From contig NC_013525.1 in the NCBI RefSeq assembly GCF_000025005.1, positions 372,001-436,000 on the forward strand: a stretch of DNA of 64,000 bases, in the 5' to 3' direction. Positions within the stretch are counted from its first letter, which is position 1; each line of letters starts with the position of its first letter. Below, piece by piece: positions 59,500 through 64,000 of this stretch. A model generated the notes under the pieces. The model saw only the letters and a list, made by a program, of their open reading frames with translations. It did not search any database and had not been told where the DNA came from. The translations under genes were made by a program, and so were the position numbers. Source of the stretch: Thermobaculum terrenum ATCC BAA-798. Lineage in GTDB: Bacteria > Chloroflexota > Chloroflexia > Thermobaculales > Thermobaculaceae.

Positions 59500-60582
59500 C
59501 TACCTGGATCTTTCCACAAACTGGTTGGTGTAAACCTTGGAGAGATCCACATCATGTTTGATAAGTCCTATGCTCTTGAGGAAGTCCAGTGTAGTTTTCC
59601 ACATGTTAGGATCTGTATACCCAAGGCCGTGCTCTTTTGTGGCCTGACTTTGCCAGAGCTCTATCGAGGATTTGAGCACTTCCATTTGGATCTCTTTATC
59701 CTGTGCTGCCTCTGGCACATACTTAAGGCTTATCTGGAAGGCTTCTTCTGGATGATCGATGGTGTATTGAAGTCCTTTCATCGTTGCTCTTACGACCGCT
59801 GCTGCTTCCTGAGGGTCAGAGCTCAGCTTATCCTGGCTAGTTATCAGGCCATTTGATACAAGGTTCAAATGCTCCCAGACCGGTATGGTGTTTACTTTTA
59901 CTCCAAGGTGTCTTAGCTGTATAGGTTCGTTGTTGGCATAACCCATCACCGCATCTACCTGCTTGCGCTCCAGGGCTTGTACCTGGGTGAAGCCTATGGA
60001 CCTTATCTTGACGTCTTTTTCGTTCATGTTGGCCGAGTGAAGCAGAGCAAGTAGTCCCGTGTAGGTGGCACCGAACTGCCCTGGCACTCCGATTACCTTC
60101 CCCTTGAGCTGCTTTATATCTGTGATATGATCTTCGCTACGGGTTATAAGGACTACAGGATACTTTTGGAAATAGGCGCCAAGATATACTACGGGTACCC
60201 CCTGAGATCTGGCAACGAGCACCTCATCGCCGCTTGCGACGCCATAAGGTATCTTCCCAGTGCCAACCATCTTTATGAGATCGCTTATGATACCATGGTT
60301 GAATTTTACGTTCAGGCCTTCCTCTTTGTAGAAACCCTTCTCCTGTGCTACGTAGTAGGGGGCGAACTGAACAGTTGGTATGTATCCCAAAGCTAAAGTG
60401 ACCTGCTTTAGGTTGCTGCTCGTATTTTGCGAATTCTGGTTGCTTTCCGAGGATGTAGTAGGGGTGATATTAGCCGACGTACTACCAATGGTTGGTGTGC
60501 TGTTACCTGCCCCACAACCGACAACCACAAGTTGCAAGAATAACAGTAGAAGAACCCATACCTTAGACGATTTTGTGAACAT
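59500..60582 (-). CDS. ribY: riboflavin-precursor ABC transporter substrate-binding protein RibY (NMT1/THI5-like)
   Basis: ATG 60582 lies 6 bases after GGAGG and gives 360 residues with a lipobox (LLLLFLQLVVVGCGAG). The NMT1/THI5-like domain shows QVTLALGYIPTVQFAPYYVAQEKGFYKEEGLNVKF, GDEVLVARSQGVPVVYLG and KVIGVPGQFGATYTG. This family binds thiamine-precursor pyrimidines or riboflavin. With RibX under an FMN riboswitch it matches the RibXY transporter known from Chloroflexota, pointing to riboflavin. No dedicated ATPase gene follows. Confidence 0.85.
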   Translation of the reverse strand: MFTKSSKVWVLLLLFLQLVVVGCGAGNSTPTIGSTSANITPTTSSESNQNSQNTSSNLKQVTLALGYIPTVQFAPYYVAQEKGFYKEEGLNVKFNHGIISDLIKMVGTGKIPYGVASGDEVLVARSQGVPVVYLGAYFQKYPVVLITRSEDHITDIKQLKGKVIGVPGQFGATYTGLLALLHSANMNEKDVKIRSIGFTQVQALERKQVDAVMGYANNEPIQLRHLGVKVNTIPVWEHLNLVSNGLITSQDKLSSDPQEAAAVVRATMKGLQYTIDHPEEAFQISLKYVPEAAQDKEIQMEVLKSSIELWQSQATKEHGLGYTDPNMWKTTLDFLKSIGLIKHDVDLSKVYTNQFVERSR

Positions 60583-60602
60583 CAACACCCTCCGTGAACA
60601 AT

Positions 60603-61418
60603 TTACTCGTAATGCCAGGCTAGTAGAATTTTTTCTAGTAATAGGGCTATGCCATAAAAGGACGCTGCCATCAGCGCTAGTGTTATGAGGGCTACGAACA
60701 TCAGAGGGGTATCAAACATGCCCTTTGAGATATTTAGAAGTACTCCCAGCCCCACATCTGCCCCCACAAACTCGCCCACAACAGCTCCTGTTATGGATAA
60801 TGTCAATCCGAGGCGTATACCTCCAAGTAGCACAGGTAGGGATAGAGGTAGTTCTACCATCCAGAATGTTTGCCACCATCCTGCTCCGTATACCTGCGCT
60901 ACTTCTATCAAGTCTCTTGGAACATTCCTAATTCCCACGATGGTATTGACTAGGATGGGGAAGAACACTACCAGCGCGCATACTATTACTTTTCCTAGGA
61001 GTCCATATCCAAACCATAGAGTTATCAGAGGAGCTATAGCTACCACAGGGAGCGCCTGGCTAGCTGCTATGTGAGGACTAAGGAGCCGTTCTACAGCTCG
61101 CCAATGGGCTAGTATGTATCCGAACACAGCTGCCACGCCAAATCCCAGAGCAAAACCCAAGATGCTCTCTAGGAGAGTAATCCTTGTGTGGGTCCACCAG
61201 GTACCGTCTGCAAGGCTCTGTAGAAACCTTTGCCAGACCTCCATTGGGGTAGGCAGTATGTATGTTGGATACTTGCCTACGAGCACTATTGCTTCCCATA
61301 GCAGGATGGCAAGTATAAGCGAGGCTATTACCCAGCCCCATAGTGAAAGCTTGCCCTTTAGCTCTCCCGCACCCGTAGAGATTTTGTATGCTGGTAGACC
61401 ATAGCTCTCCTGGCGCAT
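60603..61418 (-). CDS. ribX: ABC transporter permease RibX
   Basis: ATG 61418 follows GGGAGAG by about 10 bases, giving 271 residues; TTG 61436 overlaps that site. The SsuC/ThiX-type permease has six spans and the EAA loop LIEVAQVYGAGWWQTFWMVELPLSLP. It precedes ribY by 20 bases in the transcript and lies behind the FMN riboswitch and terminator. In RibXY systems it moves riboflavin inward. The usual ATPase is absent, so it probably shares one. Confidence 0.86.
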   Translation of the reverse strand: MRQESYGLPAYKISTGAGELKGKLSLWGWVIASLILAILLWEAIVLVGKYPTYILPTPMEVWQRFLQSLADGTWWTHTRITLLESILGFALGFGVAAVFGYILAHWRAVERLLSPHIAASQALPVVAIAPLITLWFGYGLLGKVIVCALVVFFPILVNTIVGIRNVPRDLIEVAQVYGAGWWQTFWMVELPLSLPVLLGGIRLGLTLSITGAVVGEFVGADVGLGVLLNISKGMFDTPLMFVALITLALMAASFYGIALLLEKILLAWHYE

Positions 61419-61491
61419 AATAATTTGCTCTCCCAAATAATCCTTATGGGCCTTGGGGAGGTGGAACCGGGAAGGGTAATGTACAAATCAA

Positions 61492-61525
61492 AAGCCTCGA
61501 AGGTTCGTACGAACCTTCGAGGCTT
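61492..61525 (-). terminator. intrinsic terminator of the FMN riboswitch
   Basis: A perfect 34-base palindrome (arm AAGCCTCGAAGGTTCGT) is followed on the minus strand by TTTTGATTTG. It lies between the aptamer and ribX, so FMN binding should promote termination and turn the operon off. Confidence 0.92.
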
Positions 61526-61577
61526 CAATCCGCTACCTATCAGGAGTATCGACTTATGCGATACACCTAGCTATAGC

Positions 61578-61693
61578 GGCCTTCTCCCATCCGGACTCTT
61601 ACCGTCGGCCCTGGAATCTCACCAGGTCCACCCCTGTTGCAGGGGGTCGCGGGCTCTACCGCCGGTCGGGAATTGCACCCTGCCCCGAAGGCC
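61578..61693 (-). ncRNA. FMN riboswitch (RFN element)
   Basis: On the minus strand the RNA has the RFN blocks in order: GGCCTTCGGGGCAGGGTG, CAATTCCCGACCGGCGG, TAGAGCCCGCGA, GACCTGGTGAGATTCCAG, GGCCGACGGTAAGAGTCCGG and ATGGGAGAAGGCC. P1 is GGCCTTC (61687-61693) with GAAGGCC (61578-61584). The match is essentially complete. It controls ribX-ribY. Confidence 0.97.
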
Positions 61694-61709
61694 TTATTTA
61701 TCCACTAAG

Positions 61710-61718
61710 ATTATATCA
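61710..61718 (-). promoter_or_regulatory. extended -10 promoter of the FMN riboswitch transcript
   Basis: On the minus strand TGATATAAT (extended -10) lies about 17 bases ahead of the aptamer P1. No good -35 was seen. It abuts the stop of the DUF3054 gene. Confidence 0.6.
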
Positions 61719-62141
61719 TCACCTGGATGGTGAACGCCCAGAGATAATCAGGAAATATACCAATCGCCATCCAAGCAGTAGCACGCCTGTTACAGCAAGG
61801 GTGACCAACATGAACGTAAAGATGAAGCCTTCTCTGAGAACTAGACCTCTTATCAGGAGACCTAGCAATATTCCTCCTATCCACGTTAGCGCCGATCTCT
61901 TCATGAACTCTCCAAGAACCGCAGTAGGCCTGTATGCGCCCGTGAACATTGAGACGATAAACCAACCTGCAAGCAAGGGTGTTGCCACCCTTATCAGGTT
62001 TGCCAAATAGTGAACCTGTATGTGATGGCTTCTAAAGCCGAGTACTACGAAAAGTACAATAGCTAGTACATCGCCAGCCACTAGCAAGTATGTGGTTCCC
62101 CTTCCCAGCGGTCTTTCTCTTTCGGCAACACTCATTTGCAA
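61719..62141 (-). CDS. DUF3054 family membrane protein
   Basis: This 140-residue protein has four hydrophobic segments (YLLVAGDVLAIVLFVVLGFRSH first, then ATPLLAGWFIVSMFTGAYRP and FIFTFMLVTLAVTGVLLLGWR), the DUF3054 layout. Function is unknown; members occur in Actinobacteria and Chloroflexota. It lies just upstream of the FMN riboswitch on the same strand but probably has its own promoter in the 230-base divergent region at 62142-62372. Confidence 0.82.
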   Translation of the reverse strand: MQMSVAERERPLGRGTTYLLVAGDVLAIVLFVVLGFRSHHIQVHYLANLIRVATPLLAGWFIVSMFTGAYRPTAVLGEFMKRSALTWIGGILLGLLIRGLVLREGFIFTFMLVTLAVTGVLLLGWRLVYFLIISGRSPSR

Positions 62142-62372
62142 ACTCCTGGCGGATTCTCAGCTGAGATAATCTCTAACAATAGTGTACCAGTAAGCAGTTC
62201 CTAAGCCCTTATGAATTATTTGTGTTCCTTGATTAGAAAAGCCTTGGTATTGTGTCTTGTGGCTGGGACACGAATACGTCGTAAGCTCTTATTCGATCTG
62301 CTTTATACTCTATTTATATTTGTCTCTGAACACCTAATCGATGGTTCAAAAATAGTGTTTGGGAGGAGCTAG

Positions 62373-63275
62373 ATGGAACTTCGCGAGCTTAGAGAGTGTG
62401 ATCTGCTTGATCTCTTGGACCTATGTAGCAGGACGTTGCCTCTGGATAAGTTCTCTATAAACTTACTAAAGCACCGTATATTCCAGGAGCCAGAGCATAG
62501 GCCAGAATACCAACTGTCCTTATGGGATGGAGATAAGTTAGTGAGCGTTATGCTGGGGGGGGTCCGTACATCAGAAGAAGGTCCTGCTCCTGCTATAAGG
62601 CTATTTGCTACCGATCCTGCTTACCAGAGGAGAGGTTATGCTACTCAGCTGCTGAAAGAGCTGATAAACAGGATTCAAGCTGATGGTATGAAAACCCTGA
62701 GGGTTGGGGGTAGTGCACCCATCTACTTCTGGCCAGGAGTAGATGTAAGGTATACCCCGGCAATCTGTTTCTTGATCAAGCATGGTTTTCAGATCGCGGA
62801 TGTTAGATGTTTCAACATGGAAGTAGATCTGCTCTCTCGAGACTGGGATACATCTGCCGACGAGGACAGGCTTGCGAGGGAGGGCTTCGTGTTTCGAAGG
62901 TTATCGTTGGATGACAGGGAGGAGTTTAGCAAATGGCTTCTGGATGTTTGGGGCTCTACTTGGCAATGTGAGGCTCTGGCTACCTACCAAAATGAACCAA
63001 TATCGACACATATAGCTCTGCGTGATGGTAGGATATGTGCCTTTGCCTCTTATGGAGGTACGGCTTTTGAGAATGGGTTTGGCCCTACTGGTACCGAAGA
63101 GCAACTGAGGGGTAAGGGGATTGGCCGGATTCTGTTCTATAGATGCATGCGTGATCTTAGGATGCTGGGTCACGAGAAATGTGAGGTAATATGGGTGGGG
63201 CCTATACCGTTTTATGCGAAGGTGGCGGATGCCAAGATAAATAGAGTATTCTGGGTACTAGGTAAGCAGATCTAA
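62373..63275 (+). CDS. GNAT family N-acetyltransferase with two GNAT-like halves
   Basis: This 300-residue protein starts behind GGGAGGAG. The first half carries the acetyl-CoA loop PAIRLFATDPAYQRRGYATQLL (R-x-x-G-x-A). The second half has a looser match, GFGPTGTEEQLRGKGIGRILFYRCM. Two-domain GNAT proteins modify small molecules or proteins; the substrate is unknown. It precedes the oxidoreductase by 20 bases, so they probably form an operon, perhaps for sugar or amino-sugar use. Confidence 0.88.
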   Translation: MELRELRECDLLDLLDLCSRTLPLDKFSINLLKHRIFQEPEHRPEYQLSLWDGDKLVSVMLGGVRTSEEGPAPAIRLFATDPAYQRRGYATQLLKELINRIQADGMKTLRVGGSAPIYFWPGVDVRYTPAICFLIKHGFQIADVRCFNMEVDLLSRDWDTSADEDRLAREGFVFRRLSLDDREEFSKWLLDVWGSTWQCEALATYQNEPISTHIALRDGRICAFASYGGTAFENGFGPTGTEEQLRGKGIGRILFYRCMRDLRMLGHEKCEVIWVGPIPFYAKVADAKINRVFWVLGKQI

Positions 63276-63295
63276 CTAAGTTGTAGGGGAGTAGT

Positions 63296-64000
63296 ATGCC
63301 TGTAAGAGTAGCTATATTGGGATGCGGGCTCATAGCCCAAAGAGAGCATATACCTGCATATGTAAAGTCCGAGGATGCGCAGATAACAGTATTCGCTAGT
63401 AGAGACCTATCTAAGGCGGAGAGGCTGAAGAATGAGTATGGGGCTAATGCTGCCACTGATGATTGGAAAGAAGCGATTCTAAGGGACGATGTGGATGTGG
63501 TAGATATTTGCTTGCCTAATTACCTACACGCCCCAGCTGCGATAGCTGCCGCTGAGGCAGGCAAGCACATCATAGTTGAGAAACCCATAGCTAGGACTAT
63601 TGCTGAAGCTGATGCTATGATCGAGGCTGCCAACAAGAACGGGGTCAAGTTGATGGTTGCCCACAGCCTGAGATTCGCTCCACCAGCCGAGGAGGCTCAA
63701 AGATTAGTCAGCGAAGGGTTTATAGGAGAGGTGAAGGCAGTAAGAGCTCTTCTCAACCATGCCGGACCTATAGAGTACTGGGGAGCTACTGATACTTGGT
63801 TCTTCGAACTCACAAAATCAGGTGGTGGGGCCTTGTTGGATCTAGGTATTCATGTTGCTGACCTGGTTCAGTGGGTTGTGGGCGCTCCTGCGTCTTCAGT
63901 TTCGGCTATGGTGGTCAATAGTGGCCGTTTTGGTGATGTTGAAGATATGGGTATGGCTACGATCCGGTTCAGCAATGATGTACTTGGTTTCATACAGGCT
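63296..64000 (+). CDS. Gfo/Idh/MocA family oxidoreductase, 3' end outside the window
   Basis: ATG 63296 behind GGGGAG opens a frame that runs to the window edge (235 codons). It has the nucleotide-binding VRVAILGCGLIAQREHIPAY, the CLPNYLHAPAAIAAAEAG segment and the EKPIARTIAEADAM motif with the catalytic-region Lys, then GGGALLDLGIHVADLVQWV. Such enzymes oxidise or reduce sugars and inositols with NAD(P). The inositol phosphate synthase at 50.5 kb is too far away to imply a link. Confidence 0.93.
   Translation, partial: MPVRVAILGCGLIAQREHIPAYVKSEDAQITVFASRDLSKAERLKNEYGANAATDDWKEAILRDDVDVVDICLPNYLHAPAAIAAAEAGKHIIVEKPIARTIAEADAMIEAANKNGVKLMVAHSLRFAPPAEEAQRLVSEGFIGEVKAVRALLNHAGPIEYWGATDTWFFELTKSGGGALLDLGIHVADLVQWVVGAPASSVSAMVVNSGRFGDVEDMGMATIRFSNDVLGFIQA

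Overview
The window reads as a contiguous, gene-dense bacterial chromosome segment of moderate G+C with short intergenic gaps. Many genes start with TTG or GTG behind strong GGAGG sites. No rRNA, tRNA, CRISPR array or insertion sequence was seen. The gene set best fits a thermophilic member of the Chloroflexota or a close relative (Thermobaculum-like): an FMN-riboswitch-controlled RibXY transporter, an LLM/F420-type oxidoreductase, an actinobacterial-type inositol phosphate synthase, a bacterial protein O-mannosyltransferase, archease with RtcB, and HspR with Hsp20. That placement is an inference from gene content, not a measured phylogeny.

Layout. 0-6 kb: an ECF sigma/anti-sigma pair, a VanW-domain envelope protein, YggT, and a co-translated Fur-DtxR metalloregulator pair. 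6-13.8 kb: an amino-acid/peptide catabolic group (2-hydroxyacid dehydrogenase, DppA-type aminopeptidase, class III aminotransferase, asparaginase-like Ntn hydrolase, ribokinase), an orphan DNA methyltransferase and a histidine phosphatase. 14-22.7 kb: a surface and secretion block with a subtilase, a Pro/Ser-rich wall-anchored protein, a protein O-mannosyltransferase, a second GT-C-like membrane protein and a secreted HExxH protease. 22.7-29.4 kb: acyl-CoA dehydrogenase - thiolase - acyl-CoA dehydrogenase, the primary sigma factor, a DapB-like dehydrogenase and a lipoprotein. 29.5-33 kb: a complete ECF vitamin/metal transporter (EcfAA', EcfT, S component). 33-42 kb: archease/RtcB, PurU, DMT exporter, HspR/Hsp20, DoxX. 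42-53 kb: PP2C, dipeptidase, MOSC, flavin reductase, two large membrane proteins, SDR epimerase, inositol phosphate synthase, ankyrin protein, LLM oxidoreductase. 53.7-59.4 kb: a sugar ABC transporter operon with a PHP phosphoesterase and a DUF512 radical-SAM-like protein. 59.5-62.1 kb (minus strand): RibY and RibX behind an FMN riboswitch. The window ends in a GNAT protein and a truncated Gfo/Idh/MocA oxidoreductase.

Most notable. The secreted HExxH protease (21254-22507) is preceded by a clear class I c-di-GMP (GEMM) riboswitch whose expression platform looks like a translational OFF switch. Less than 7 kb away, a Pro/Ser-rich protein with a VPRTG sorting tail has a strong promoter and a structured leader. 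That leader carries a GGGCAC...GUGCAACCG core resembling a class II c-di-GMP aptamer, and it overlaps a strong terminator, as an ON switch would. This mirrors the Clostridioides difficile logic in which c-di-GMP switches adhesin CD2831 ON (class II) and the adhesin-cleaving protease PPEP-1/Zmp1 OFF (class I). Here a protein O-mannosyltransferase that could decorate the adhesin lies between them. I propose a c-di-GMP-controlled attach/release module in a lineage far from Clostridia.
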